A DNA stretch of 64,000 nucleotides from Coriolopsis trogii. Lineage: Eukaryota > Basidiomycota > Agaricomycetes > Polyporales > Polyporaceae. The stretch is taken from assembly GCA_020543525.1 (NCBI GenBank), contig JAHYIO010000001.1, positions 2,108,001 to 2,172,000 of the forward strand, read 5' to 3'. A program made the translations under genes and the position numbers. Every line of letters starts with the position of its first letter. The stretch's first letter is position 1. Below the pieces are notes generated by a model. It made no database searches. It was given only the letters and a program-made list of their open reading frames with translations, and was not told the DNA's origin. Of the stretch, positions 1 through 12,558 are shown in pieces.

Positions 1-157
1 TGGCATCACAACTCTGTCAGGACTGTCACGTTCGCATTGCCACCGAACACCCGGTCTGGTAGCCTGTTCAGCGATAGAGGCGACCTCTCCTACCGCTCGT
101 CAATCAAGACAATAGGTCAAACCCAACAGACCAGCGCTGAATACGCAGTCGCAGGCC

Positions 158-1609
158 ATGTTCGTCGCTGTTGTCGGAACACGCTTGGCAGGCAAATCGA
201 CTGTGCAGACTTACCTTGTGAAGCACAAGGGCTTCATTCCGGTCAAAATATTGATGAACTCATCTTACAAGGTATGTAGGACCCTCAGCCTCATGTGATG
301 ACATTGATGATAAGTTGTAGCACAACAGGGTCGAAACGATGTGAACTCAGATGACGGGAGTACCGTTCTGCCCACAGGTGACGATGAGGACGCTACGTTT
401 GGGATTAATGGCGAGCTGGACCGACTCCCAACGTCCGAGCATGAGTTTTACAATCCCAACAGAGTCTCCTTCCTCACGATGGTTTCACCCATATCATCTT
501 GTCTCCCATCCCCCGCTCCTGGACAAGAACACTCTCAGCCATTGTTGTTCCGCTCCCCGTCGGAACTTCTGGCCCACGTCACTAAGAACTGGCGGACAAA
601 CTTTGTGACCCTCGATCTTCACACTCGAGAAGTCCTGGCAGAATTCTTGACTCGCCCATTTGTCCTAGTCGTCAGCGTTGACGCGCCTCTACTCATGCGG
701 TACAGGCGTAATATGGACTGGTTCGTGGCAGTACCCGCAACTACCACATCATGCTTACAAAACGGCTTAGGTCGGAGGCAAGCCATTCTCTGGAAGAGTT
801 CATCAAGGAACACGACATGTTCTACTACGGCCCGGCAGGACATGGCCAGGACACCCCCAGTCCTCAGAAGGTGACCTTCGAACATTCTTCCAAGACCTCC
901 TTCCGGAGCTTGAACGAGATCGCGAGTGTTCACATCATCAACTCTTTTGAGACGCTGTCGGGCTTGTATGACCACCTAGACGAGGTGGATCTCCTCGATC
1001 CGGAACGACTCCGACCAGGATGGGACACCTACTTCATGGAGCTTGCATCCTTGGCCTCTCAGCGTTCTAACTGCATGAAACGGCGTGTCGGCGCGATTCT
1101 TGTCCGCAATAAACGCGTTGTGTCTACGGGGTAAGACATCCTGACATCCGTATGCCCGCCGACGTTGATGAACACCGTACAGATATAACGGTACCCCACG
1201 CGGACTCACAAATTGTAACGAGGGTGGCTGCACACGTTGCAACAGTGCGAGTGAAACGTCAGACGAGTGCCTTTGTTTGCACGCGGAAGAGAATGCGCTA
1301 CTGGAAGCAGGCCGGGAGAGAGTCGGAGACGGCTCTGTCTTGTACTGCAATACGTACGTGATGGTTTCTTTTCCAGGCATCAGAGCCACCCATCAATTTG
1401 CCGTCCGTACCAGCTGCCCTTGCTTGAAGTGCACAATCAAAATAATCCAAACTGGCGTAAAAGAAGTTGTCTACAACTTGAGCTACAAAGTGTACGTGTG
1501 ATTGTTTGTCCCTCTAGTCACCTGGCTGATGACTTGTAGCGATGATGCCTCAGCAGCGCTGTTCATGGAAGCTGGTGTCGTGCTGCGCCGTCATGCGATG
1601 CCTGCTTGA
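158..1609 (+). CDS. DCD1: Deoxycytidylate (dCMP) deaminase, spliced
   Basis: Deaminates dCMP to dUMP, feeding dTMP synthesis through thymidylate synthase. The start at 158 opens with MFVAVVGTRLAGKST, a P-loop-like N-terminus typical of the fungal enzyme. A middle exon carries PFVLVVSVDAPLLMRYRR, matching the N-terminal domain of yeast Dcd1. The catalytic part begins at about 1020 with WDTYFMELASLASQRSNCMKR. Around 1275 it has the zinc/catalytic motif CLHAEENALLEAGRERVGDG and at about 1415 the second zinc motif CPCLKC. The last exon (about 1540-1609) ends in RRHAMPA. At least four short introns are needed to join these blocks (near 270-330, 700-750, 1133-1182, 1350-1410 and 1497-1540); exact splice sites in the N-terminal half are approximate. 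It converges on TTI1 with an 88-nt gap. Identification is firm from the deaminase motifs. Confidence 0.9.
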
Positions 1610-1697
1610 TCAGTAATTTCACCGTTCTATCTGTCACGATACATTGTGTATCCGTATATCGTACACCCGAGCACAATCTTCTTGTGGTCCACCACCT

Positions 1698-4600
1698 TCA
1701 ATCTCCCAGTATCAGCTTGACATTCTGCTCGATATCCCACTTAGGCTCTGCCAAGAATGCGACGGAGCCACCCACCCTCCCCAGCGTCGCCGACAGCGCC
1801 AACCATACCGCATCCTCGTTTTTCTCGCTGAGCGCGATGTATAGCTCCCTGGCGCACGTCTGGAGGTCCTCATGGGCTTGGCTATGCAGGAACCTCCGGA
1901 AGAGCACAATGACTTCCCAGTTTGTCGTGTCTTGAGCCTGCACGCCCTTCGCTGCGGCCGTCATCGTTGTGATAATCGCACGATACAGCCTGTGCGAGTG
2001 CGTGTACGCTGACTCGGTACCCACGCTGGCTCCGGAGCCCGTACGCCTCGCCAGGGCGCTCGCTGCATCCGCACGGTCGAGCCGTCCCAGAAGTTCACGG
2101 AACCTGGGCCAGACGTCATCCCAGACGCGCCGGGTCATGAAGTCGCCGACGTGTGTCGCAAGTGCAGCGACGAGCGCTGCGGCTGCGCTGACGACGAACG
2201 TCTCTGCATCGGCGAGGCGGTTCAGGATAAACGGCCAAGCGTGATGTACGGACGGGAGTAGTGCGGATTCAGGTAGGACGGGAACGGCGCGCGCGAGTAA
2301 GAGTAAGATCCGGGCACGTATGGTGGGGGATCCGTGGGTAAGGAAGTAGGTGGAGCGCGACACAATTTGCGTCGTCAGTGCCTGTGTTGGCGTTGGCGGT
2401 ACTTCCCTGAATGGATCGTCCCCGTCCTTGTGCTCGTCAGGAACTTCTTCCGCTTCTCTCGCCCATGACCCACGCGGGTACGAGTCATCTCGCAAGGGCT
2501 CCGCCGGGTGCTCGTCGTCATGCCTGTGAGTAAACCAGTCGATGAAGTTCTCCCAGCGGCTGTCCTCTGTCAAGGAAGCACCCTGGGCAGGAGCGCGCGA
2601 CTCCCTAGGCAGCCGATTCTCCTCGTCTTCTTCAATGGCTTTGACTACCTCCCCAAGCACTTCGACGAGCCCGTCTACGATGACTTCGTATCCGTGATAT
2701 TCGTCAAGGCGATCGAAACACTCTTCTACGACGTCTCCCGCCTTCTGGACCACGTCGCGTCCAACGAGACGGACAAGCACCGATAGGACCTTGGTAGCAT
2801 CCACATCTAACATCTGGCGAGTTAGGTGGCGAGATACGGAGTCGAGGGCATAGTCGAAATTCGAAAGGAGGAGGTTGGCCGGCGTCGCGTACGAAGTGCT
2901 GATAGTGACGAAGTTCAGCGCGGCCAAGGCGGAGGCGGATACAAACGATGTGTCAGACACCACTTCATGCAGTATGGGGTAGAGTGCGTGGATGAGAAGG
3001 GGGGGAAAGCGTGATTCGAGGATGCCGGCGCTGATTGAGAGGAGCTGTAAGGATAGGGCGCGGTGCAGCAAAGGCTGGCTGGTGTTTTGGCGGGAAGACG
3101 AGGGCGTGGTGTGGTCTACACCTGGGACACCTCGTACGGTGACCAGGCCGTGAACATGCTCGACAAGAGAGTTCTCTTCGGATGCAGCCACCTTGTCAGC
3201 GGTGTACTGAGATGGATTATCTTCGTCATCCCACTGATCCCATGACTCCGCTATACGCCTAGCCATCTCACGCGCAAACTTCTCTACCCTTCTTCCTCGC
3301 CTGATCGTCGACGCCGCATAGGCAGAGGAGTCTAACGAAACCCTGCCGACACCCTCAAGTAATCTGGAGGCGCACCAAAGCGCAGCGACAGCCCGTTTGT
3401 CCCGGTTGTTCTGGCCGATGTCGACAAACCATTCGATCGCGAAGAGCGCTTCCTCGCCGGCTGTAGCACCTAGGATACGGAACATCCCTTCCAGTGCTTG
3501 ATATGTTGAACGGGAAGTGACGTGTCGGAAGGTAAGCTCGGGAAACGGAACGAAGTGAGTCGCCGAAGAATCGTTCTCGAGCATGTGCTGCGCAGCAGAT
3601 GTATCCGTCACGACAATGGCGGGATTGTCGAGTTCGAGAGTAGAGAGAAGGCTCCAACCCCACTTCTCCACCCCGCCATGTGGCCCAAGGAGTTTCCCCA
3701 CCCCGCCCGATATTGCAGAGATAGGAGATAGTGAGGGATCCGTTGATGGTTCTGCGAGACGACACACGGACTCGAGCACTGTGGCAACATGTTCGACCTT
3801 GGAATCAGCATGAGAGAGGAGAAGGCGAGGTAGCGCGGCGAGGTTGTCTCGAGATAATTGTAGGAGAATCTGTAGAGTGCGATGTCGTGACGAGGAGGGG
3901 GATGTCAGAAGTCGCCTTAGTGATGCGTCCGATGTGCGAGACACTCGCTCGAAAGGCGACGCTTGCAGAGCGAGAATAAATGACAGGAGTAGTGGCTGAG
4001 ATTGCGGTACAGTAAGCGTTGTAGCGGCTAATACTGAAGCAGAGAAGGTAGCGAGCCCGACTAATGCAGCCGGATTTTCGTGTTTCACCAGCGGAGAGAG
4101 GGCATTCAAAGCGATATGCAGCTGCGACGCAGTTCCTCGCAGCCATGTTGCCGTGCGTCGAGTTGCATAGGGGGAGTGTGTGACACCTTCGGGGGGATCC
4201 TGGTCCATGTCGCGCAGTAAATCTTCCAGATCGTTAACACTCTGTACAGCGCCTTCCCTGGTGCATACATCGTCACCGATGGCGCGAACGATGACGTATT
4301 GCATTGCGAGCAACGCAGCAGCAACTACGTCGCCATTGGCCCAACCCCTAGTCGTCCCGGTACCAAGGGCGACCTTGCTCATGCTGCTCACGGTCCCGGG
4401 GAGGATGGACGGTACAAAACTGTCTGGGAGGTAGTCCTTAACCATGGCTGACAGCACCTTCAATGAGACACGTTGTAGAGGGAGATGGTGGGACTCGGCT
4501 ATGAGCAATAGGGAGTTCAGCGTTTGACCCATAATTGGGAGAAACTTGCGAGACTGTGCATGTTTCCTGAAGACGTCTCCGTTGGAACGCGCACGATCGC

Positions 4601-5138
4601 CGTGAAAAGAACCTGCCGGATCCTCACGAGACTCGCGGTCGCGCATCAGAGCCCAGAGGCAGTTCGCAGCCGCGACTTTTGTTTCATCCGCCCGATCTTT
4701 GCCCTTCCCTTTGCGGTCTATGCCACCAAGGATGGCGCTACAGAGCATGAAGATCTGCTCCCACGCGGTAACGTCCATGTCCCACCACCAGACATCGGAG
4801 AGGAACGCGAGGATTTCCAAGAGCTTCTCAAGGAGCCTGTCCGGAACGGTGGATATGTCGTTGCGACGAAATATGGAGGAAAGGGGAAAGAAGACGTATG
4901 ATATAGTGGCAGGCGCGAACAGATGGCCGGAAGACTGCAAGCGGGTGAGGGTGTCTTGAAGCTCCGTTAACAGCTTGAGAACAACCGAGGTAGAGGTAGG
5001 AGTGAGGAAAGAGTTGGAAAGAAGGGGCACGCAGATGACCTTGAGCTACGCCGGGAGAGCAATGAGCGGGTGAACGAAGTGGATTGGAGGACGACATACC
5101 TGCTGGAAAGCCGTCTGAGATGCGCCTACGTCCTCCAT
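1698..5138 (-). CDS. TTI1: TTI1, TELO2-interacting protein 1 (HEAT-repeat TTT complex subunit)
   Basis: Subunit of the TEL2-TTI1-TTI2 co-chaperone complex that matures PI3K-like kinases (TOR, ATM/ATR families). The reading frame is almost intronless and about 1128 residues long, close to the usual size. Exon 1 (5100-5138) encodes 13 residues, MEDVGASQTAFQQ. A 54-nt intron (5046-5099) then joins in frame to LKVICVPLLSNSF, which reproduces the conserved TTI1 opening. HEAT-like helices run throughout. Near the C-terminus HHAWPFILNRLADAETFVVS and HVGDFMTRRVWDDVWPRF match the conserved TTI1 block. I chose the spliced start because no ATG opens the large exon and an in-frame TAG ends the intron. 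The start lies 364 nt from the divergent ABZ1 start. An acidic linker (about residues 820-900) is probably disordered. Confidence 0.88.
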
Positions 5139-5502
5139 GGCATCAAGAGGTCAAGCGGGCTGGACGCGTCGCCTTCCGAGAGCCTCAGAGAAGTTACGAT
5201 ACGCAGGGATGGTGGCCACAGGAAGAGATCTTTAGTAGGCGGCGTCTCCGGTGCGTCAGTGGTACTTGGATGTGTGACCGAAAGGACAGAGTGACAGACG
5301 CGTCTTGACGGGATTTTCGTCTTCCGACTTGTCCTCCTCTTCCTCCTCCTCCTCTCTCAGTCTCCGTCCCTCCTCTCCCACTATGCCTTCAGCAGCCGTG
5401 AAAAGTATTTAACTCATCCATAAAGCTTCTAATGCGCTCCTCAGGCCTCGGCACCCACCACGTATCTTTTTCCAGGAATCTTCCCATCACTAGCACGCAG
5501 CC
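5139..5502. promoter_or_regulatory. Divergent TTI1/ABZ1 intergenic region with CT-rich tract
   Basis: This 364-nt gap separates two divergent start codons and must hold both promoters. A strand-biased pyrimidine tract of repeated CTCCT units lies at about 5325-5385, upstream of ABZ1. Such tracts are common in fungal core promoters near transcription starts. No clear TATA box is visible. Confidence 0.5.
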
Positions 5503-8040
5503 ATGTCTAACCCTCGCATCCTCCTCATAGACTCCTACGACTCGTTCACCTACAAGTAAGTTCAGAGTAAACAGAGTTCACAGAGACGTCACTGACGTTG
5601 AGCTTTAGCCTGGCCGCCCTCTGCAAACGTGCTATCCCCAAGAGTTCTGTACACATTATCAAGAATGATGCCCTCCCTGCCTCCTCTCTCTTTCCCATCC
5701 TTGACCGCTTTGACGCCGTCATAATCGGCCCTGGCCCTGGCTCCCCTGATATCCCTGAGGACATAGGCGTCGTCAGGGATATTTGGCACATTCCTGACGA
5801 TATCCTCATCCCAATATTTGGGGTTTGTCTCGGCCTTCAAAGTCTCGCGGTGGAGCACGGCGCCAAGATCAAACGACTCAATGTTGTCAAACATGGCCAA
5901 CGATCTCGAATTAATCATCTTGGCACAGAGCTCTTCCAGGACGTTCACGAGGTTCATGCTGTACGCTATCACTCTCTCCACGTCGAGCTCCGCGGAGAGT
6001 CCGAGCTCCTCCCACTTGCCTGGGCCGATGATGGCGAGGAGAACGGGCTTGTTCTGATGGGCCTCAAGCACCATGTCAGACCTTTCTGGGCCGTACAATA
6101 CCATCCGGAGTCCGTTTGCACCGATGGCGGAGGCGAGGAGGTCATGCGCAATTTCTGGCGCCTCGCACAGGAGTGGTCCTCGTCGCGTGGAAGGGTGCCT
6201 GCAGTATGGGATACCAGCGTAGAGGCTATGATTGGCCCAGAATGGCCCACCATTCGCCCTGAAGCCGTGTCTAATGCGAGCGAGCCAACCATACCCGTCA
6301 ACACCCGGACGGTACACATGCACATGCCTGACGTACCGCGCATTTGCGAGGCTTTGGGCGTCCAAGATGATAGAACTGACTTCGTCCTTCTTGACTCCGC
6401 TTCTGCTCCTAGTCGTTTCACCATCATAGGCTGTCTCACATCCTCGTCTCCTAAAATCACATACTCGATAGGCGACAGCACCGTCCAAGTACAGCGTGGC
6501 GCGGACGTCTCCTGGGACGAGTTGGGTACTTCGGACGTCTGGTCTTGGCTGGCCGCTTTCATGAGCGTCAGGAAGGCATATGGTGGTCTACCTGAGGTGC
6601 CCTTCTGGGGAGGCCTTGTTGGTTACCTCAGCTATGAGCTCGGTGTCCAGACACTGACACCCTTGCTACCTCGACCGCACTCTGAAGGCCGACACAGTGA
6701 TGTAAACCTAGCCTTTGTGGAACGGAGTATCGTCCTGGACCTCAACTCCGGCGCGGCTCATGTGCAGAGCCTCATTCCACAAGACGAGTATTGGCTGCAA
6801 GACACGGTGAGGAAGTTGGAAGTGCTTGCGAGTCCAGCCACCGACCGCTCCGCTCGCCCACCGCCCAAAGTACCTCACATACAAGACGTCGGCGTTCCTG
6901 CACCCGTCGTCAATCTTCCTGATCGCGAGTCGTACATCTCCAAGATCGCTGCTGCCAAAGCGTGGCTCTCATCGGGAGACTCCTACGAGCTTTGTGTCAC
7001 GGCGCCAACACGTGTAGCTGCTCCCAAAGCTCCCTCAGCCGTCGCCCGCGGTACGTCCTCGTCGTGGGCGCTATACAAGATCCTCCGCTCGCGTAATCCC
7101 GCCCCTCACTCGGCGTTCATCCGTCTCGGCCCATCTCAACTATTGTCCTCGTCCCCGGAGCGTTTCCTTTCCTACTCACGTCCTCCGGATTGCGTCTGCC
7201 AACTGCGGCCGATCAAGGGAACGGTGCGGAAAGCCCCAGGCATTACGCGCGCGGTCGCTGAGGAGATGCTCGCGGGCAGCACGAAGGAAGTCGCGGAGAA
7301 CTTGATGATAGTCGACCTCATCCGGCATGATTTGCACAGCGTCGTGGGCGAAGACGTGCATGTCAAGCAGTTCTGCAAGGTGGAGGAGTACGAAACAGTG
7401 TGGCAGCTTGTCAGTGTTATTGAAGGACGTCCCGACGTTTCCCTCCATGACAAGAACCATGCCGACTTGGGGTTCGAAGTATTGCGCGCCAGTCTGCCTC
7501 CAGGTATGCCATGCTCCAGTTATTTTTGAACAAAGCCCTGACCTCTACTGATTCATAGGGAGCATGACGGGCGCGCCGAAGAAACGCAGCGTCGAGATCC
7601 TTCACCAGCTCGAAGGCGCGGAGCGCGGCATCTATTCCGGCGTCGTGGGCTACGCAGACGTCGGTGGTGGAGGTGACTGGGCTGTCATCATCCGGAGCTG
7701 CTTCAAGTACGATGAATATGCCGCCTCGCCGCCCATATCCACATACCAGAATGGCACACGCACTCAGGATAGACCTGCCAACGGTCCTCACGACGTGGCT
7801 AACGGTGCCTTACATTACAAGGGTGTCACCCATAGTACTAACAGGAAGCCCATTCCATCCTGTCGGAATGGCATCTTCAACGGATGCGTCTCTTCACATA
7901 CCTCATATCCCACTGACGAGTGGACACTGGGTGCCGGTGGTGCCATAACGGCACTGTCTGACCCGGTAGCAGAGTGGGAGGAGATGATTACGAAGGTGGA
8001 GAGTGTATTGCGCGCATTCGGGGACCTTAAGTCCCAGTGA
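5503..8040 (+). CDS. ABZ1: Aminodeoxychorismate synthase, PabA-PabB fusion
   Basis: Makes 4-amino-4-deoxychorismate from chorismate and glutamine, the first step to p-aminobenzoate and folate. Exons 5503-5555, 5609-7503 and 7559-8040 give 809 residues; both introns (53 and 55 nt) join codons cleanly. The N-terminal glutamine amidotransferase has GPGPGSPD, the nucleophile Cys in FGVCLGLQSLA, and the His/Glu pair in VQYHPES. The C-terminal chorismate-binding half has RPIKGTVRK, IVDLIRHDLH and, across the last junction, GSMTGAPKKRSVEIL. Lys in PIKGT, where anthranilate synthase has Ala (PIAGT), argues for aminodeoxychorismate rather than anthranilate synthase. A hydrophilic insert of about 60 residues (7720-7880) interrupts the last conserved region. 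This is unusual in length, but the frame is open across it. Confidence 0.92.
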
Positions 8041-8384
8041 CACAACTCCAGACTTATACCATATAGTCGACTTCCAGACTCGCACGTCACTCATTGTACC
8101 CGTCGACTTCATCACGTCGACAGCGGTATACACTGTATCATAATCTGGGTTCAACTCCCAAGCATACTGTACCTCTACGTACGAACTGTAGCCATGCGCG
8201 CATATAGTCGGCGACTGTCCTTCACCAGGACATGTCCACTGTTTGAATACAACTACATGATTTGCTCCGAGATCACGACGCGGAAGACTTTACTCAAATG
8301 TGAAACCTACAACATAAATCCTGGCTATCTCGCTAGATGAAACATATACCACACACGGCACCCAATATCTGTTTTCCGAAGTGT
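8041..8384. other. Convergent 3' region between ABZ1 and the dioxygenase gene
   Basis: Non-coding; it holds the 3' ends of two convergent genes. I see no further gene here. A tRNA B-box-like string near 8148-8160 lacks the rest of a tRNA. Confidence 0.5.
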
Positions 8385-9856
8385 TCAAGCCATGAGGGCG
8401 ATGTGCCGCAACTCGCTGAGCTACAATCAGCGACCTACCTAACTGGGACAATGAAGTATACTCACTTCTGGACCTGCTGACCAACCTTCATTGGCTCATA
8501 CACTGTTTCTTCCTCAAGATCGACCTTGCCTAGGTTGATGACGTCTGCCCGGAGAGCACGCGCACGCTCCTGCAAAGCAGGGATCGGCGCAAGATCGTAG
8601 TCCGAGGACAGATGCCAGAAGAAAGTCGACGAGATCCGAATCAGAGGACGGTCAGGGGTTTGAGCCTTCCGACGCTCAATTGCCTACATGGCGACTAGTC
8701 AAGCTGGTTGCCAACGGAGGTAGACGTCACAGCTACAGACCTGGAGAGTAGATTCGTTGACTACCACTTCGTGGAAACCGGCCTTGACCAGCCCGCCACT
8801 GAGGTGCTCGAGTTGCTTGCCCGCTTGTACCAGTAGGTACCTGCCCGTGGGCGGGAACTTGACCGCAATACGCTTCCCGTTGTTGCGTGCCCAGATGTTG
8901 AGGCCGGGGTAACGAGAACGACCGTGGATCGTCAGGAAGTTCAAGTCGGTGTGGAAACCCGCAAGGATGGTATCCTTCTCTCCATACTTCACCAAATCCG
9001 AGGCTGTGGGAGCCAGAAGGTGCGGACTGTGACAACAGACAAGACAATGATGAATTCGTTCATTGCCGCTATTGAAGAGAGGCAGCCCTACCCGTATCTG
9101 CCTGCCTCCCTGAATGTCTCTCGAGGGAGACCAAGGCCTACAGCGGCCATCTCGGCCAAGTTCTCCACGCTGCGTCACGTTGATCAGTTTATCTATCACC
9201 AGACAACGTCGACAGCATATGGGCCTACGCGGTCTTCATTGACGATCCCCATTTTTCCATGACAGGAGTCCACCTTTCGCGGATATCTGCTGCTTCGGGG
9301 ACGACGTTCGGGGCGTTAAGAGCAGGATACTTCGTTTCATACGGCGGTTTCTCGCTCATTTTCCAAAAGAAACGACACTTCGGGTCTGGGGAGTGGGCAG
9401 TGATATCAAGCGGCCGTTCTGCGGGATCGAGACGAGCGATAACTTTCAGGCAAGGCTCGTCTACAGCACATTTGGGCTTCTCTGTGTTCTCCAAGGTCAC
9501 TCCAACCTGTGTACAGATAATAAGAGCAGGGGATACTACACTTATGACAGGGTTTCTACCTGATATCCAAGTTCAGGACGTTCATCCTTCTTCAACAACT
9601 CTTCAGGCTGTGCAAAATAGTCTTCGATCAAATCGAGGAAGGTGTTGTTGTCCTCCTCCGACACGCGAGAATCGTGGAGGAGGAGTGCACCATAAGTAAT
9701 GAGCGCATCTGCAGCCTGGTTTCGGGAACAGTCAGGGCTGCCTGGCGTAGTATTGAGAAAATCCCTCACCTTCTTACATTCTTTCGCAGAGGCCTCGGAG
9801 TCAGGGGACGCCAAGAAGACATCCAAATCGACGATGGGAAGGATGACGTCCGCCAT
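8385..9856 (-). CDS. 2-oxoglutarate/Fe(II)-dependent dioxygenase, isopenicillin-N-synthase-like
   Basis: A non-haem iron oxygenase of the double-stranded beta-helix superfamily; the substrate is not predictable. It starts with MADVILPIVDLDVFLASP, the conserved N-terminal IPxIDL-type strand. The iron-binding His-x-Asp is in GFHTDLNFLTIHG (about 8960). The distal His is in AGFHEVVVNEST (about 8765), and the 2-oxoglutarate-binding Arg-x-Ser is in LIRISSTFFWHLSSD (about 8620-8650). The last coding exon (8385-8415) is tiny. It joins through a 50-nt intron (8416-8465) to end in ELRHIALMA, a C-terminus I recall from related fungal proteins. About five introns in all. The start is 287 nt from divergent UBC12. 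Family-level call only; fungal members include both housekeeping and secondary-metabolism enzymes, and no biosynthetic cluster surrounds it. Confidence 0.82.
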
Positions 9857-10143
9857 TTGTGGTTTGTGAACCTAGCCGTTGATTTCGTTCTCAACCTCAG
9901 GACGGTGGTTGGTGAGAGAAAGCCTAAACAAACGGCGATCTATATAGATCGGTCGCGGCGCCTTCACCGGCAGTTCAATCAACGCAACCCAAATCGGGCA
10001 CTATAAGAGGCAGCTCACGTGATCCAAATATACCTGCTCAACGTCGCCGTGAGGCGCTTAGCGGACTTGACTAACACTGGCACGCGCCGCCTTCATAACA
10101 CCTACCCCGACGCACAGACTACGACCCCCGACGACTTGTCAAG

Positions 10144-10945
10144 ATGATCAAGGTATGTTATTTGCTATTGACAGAGAAACACCTACGATTGTGCGTCAGA
10201 TCTGGAGTATGAAGAAGAATGAGGACCAGGCGGCGAAGAAGAAACCCAAGACGAGTGCCGCTCAGATTCGTGTCCAGAAAGGTGCGCACTATCCCTTACC
10301 TTCAATCACTGCCAGCATTCTTAAACCACCCTGTACTCAAATGTGTAGATTTAACCGAGCTCGACCTACCATCGACGATGGTCACGACTTTCCCAGATCC
10401 CGCCGATCTCCTCAACTTCACGCTCACCATCACTCCCGACGAGGGTGCGTACACTCCCCCTCCGTTATGACATACGCACTAAATTCCAATTACAGGCATG
10501 TACAAGGGTGGTTCGTTTCTGTTCACATTCAAGATCAATGCGAACTACCCTCATGAGCCACCAAAGGTCAAATGTGAGCAGAAGGTACGTCAAGTGCCAC
10601 ATATTTGCATTTTCTTCTACCCACTCTATTTCAAAGATCTACCACCCCAACGTAGATCTTGCTGGTAACGTTTGCCTAAACATCCTTCGAGAGGACTGGA
10701 AGCCAGTATTGAATCTGAACTCCGTGATGGTCGGATTGCAATACCTCTTCCTCGAACCAAACGCGGATGATCCCCTAAACAAGGGTAAGTGGACATCTTC
10801 GCGGCTGGGTTTAGTTGCTCATAGTCCAACAGAGGCGGCGGAGGAGCTCAAACGCAACCGAGACCAGTTCATCTACAATGTGAAGAGCTCTATGCGCGGC
10901 GGGACGATCAAAGGGGAGAAATACGATGTTGTCATCAAGGAGTGA
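10144..10945 (+). CDS. UBC12: NEDD8-conjugating enzyme E2 (UBC12)
   Basis: Accepts NEDD8/Rub1 from the E1 and transfers it to cullins. Exon 1 (10144-10152) encodes only Met-Ile-Lys. It is followed by a 47-nt intron to [17 protein letters not shown], the N-terminal extension that docks on the NEDD8 E1. Then come [45 protein letters not shown] and [20 protein letters not shown], where Cys in NVCLNIL is the catalytic cysteine in the HPN context of all E2s. The protein ends in [10 protein letters not shown]. The coding region is cut by about five short introns, so no single reading frame spans it. MIK plus the WSMKK extension separates it from other E2s. Confidence 0.93.
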
Positions 10946-11380
10946 GTGGATTGAGCGTTCATTGGACTGCAACGTGCATCGGTACCACCACACCTTTGCC
11001 ACACCGCATCCTCATGGTACATATTCAAGATACATTAGTATCGGGGCGTAGATTAGATGTGTGTATTTTTGTTGTCATAGTATCTGGACCTTTGCGCATC
11101 TGCTGTCGTGTACATTTTCTGGCGTCGACATGCTTTCTGCACCGTTAATTCAAACCGTCTCGACCCGCCGACTTGAGTGTGTAGCACGCGTACATAGTAC
11201 GCGTTCGGTGCAGAGGTTCTGTCACGTGCAGCGTGTACAGCCGAGAGTGGCGGCAAGTTTTGCTTCTCCCCGATCATTGTCCATCTCCAACTTTGCCCTC
11301 TCCAGTATCGTCACCGTCTCGCGAAGCGCAGTGCTGGGCTCCCATTATATGTGCTTCGCTTCACGTATCTCGTCCTCGAC
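10946..11380. other. UBC12 3' region and NOP6-like promoter
   Basis: A 435-nt gap between two tandem + strand genes. Nothing gene-like was found on either strand. Confidence 0.4.
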
Positions 11381-12558
11381 ATGAGCTCTATCCCCAAACT
11401 CACCAAGAAGCAGAAGAAGGCGCTCGCGTTCCGGGAACGCAAGGGCAAAGGCAAAGCGAAGACTCTCGATGAGCTGGACAACGACATTCCTGTTGAAGAA
11501 CGCCAGGACCTTGCTGAGGCTGAACTGGACGAGGAGGCTGGTGTTTTGGAGGCTGAAGCGGGACGTGCGCGAAGCGGCAAGAGTAGGGGCCCGAAAGACG
11601 AGGAGGTTCCTGGAGGTGGCAGTAAAGGGAAGAAGCGGAAGCGGGACCAGGAGGACACGGGTTTGGTCGCGGTCAAGTCGGATGAAGGGGTCGGCGAGGC
11701 GCAGGCACCGAAAGCGAAGAAGAAGCGGAAGGGTGTGGACGGTGCTGGGGTAGAAGTTGCGGAAGGCGGGGAGGAGGCGAAGGAGAAGGATGACAACAAG
11801 AAGGGGAAGGGGCAGAGATATATCCTTTTTGTCGGTGCGTACTAGCATCACCGTTCGTCCATACTTGTGGTTCATCTCCATGCAGGAAACCTGAAGTACA
11901 CAACGACGAAGGAAGCAGTCGAAAAGCACTTTGCCAGGTGCGGTATGTGGATTCACTCGCCATTGGTTTACCATCAACCCACTCATGCGTCACGAAAGAT
12001 CCCCCACCAACAGTACGGCTCATGACCCCGAAGCCATCAGCAACGAAACCTACACCCAAATCGAAGGGTTTTGCTTTTGTCGAGTTTTCGCACAGAAACG
12101 CTCTCCAGCAGGGTCTCAAGTTGCATCAGTCCGAGTTGGACGGGCGGAAAATTAATGTAGAGCTCACTGCTGGCGGTGGTGGCAAAAGTGAAGCCCGGTT
12201 GGAGAAGGTGAAGAAGAGGAACAGAGAACTTCATGAACAGAGGGTGCGCTTGCTTTCAATCGTAGACGTGGCAAATCTCCTCCTGATATCTCACTGGCAG
12301 AAGAAACAATTGACCAAGCGCACTTCGAGCAAGAAGAAGCAGGTAGAGGGTGGAGGCGGGGAGGATGAGGAGCTACAGTTGGAACGACCGCAACGCTACT
12401 CTGCAACTTCCGGGGTAGAACAGGCGCCGTCCAAGAAGCGAACTTGGTCTGTTCCCGAGGACGAGAGTCAGTTAGTGAAGAAGAGGGGTAGCAAGAAGGG
12501 GAAGAAGAGACCGCCTAGACCGTTGGGCACAGGTGTCAACGCCATCCCAGTAGGTTAG
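11381..12558 (+). CDS. NOP6: RRM protein resembling nucleolar NOP6
   Basis: Probable small-subunit rRNA biogenesis factor. The N-terminal ~150 residues are highly charged and lysine-rich (KLTKKQKKALAFRERKGKGK and later KAKKKRKG), as in nucleolar proteins. A single RRM follows: RNP2-like RYILFVGNL (formed across the intron 11835-11885), then RNP1 KSKGFAFVEF at about 12057-12090. The basic C-terminus ends PPRPLGTGVNAIPVG. The start at 11381 (MSSIPKLTKKQ) is preferred over an upstream in-frame non-ATG extension. A third intron, 12244-12300, is 57 nt and contains no in-frame stop. I treat it as an intron because it encodes an out-of-place hydrophobic stretch and has GT/AG ends. The link to yeast Nop6 rests on architecture. 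Confidence 0.75.

Noticed and set aside
1..157. Coding sequence at the left edge
   Set aside because: The frame at 37-279 overlaps the true DCD1 start in another frame and has no recognisable content; I treat the edge as the DCD1 5' region.
8140..8165. GGTTCAACTCC, matching a tRNA B box
   Set aside because: There is no A box, no acceptor stem and only a partial T stem around it, so I do not call a tRNA.
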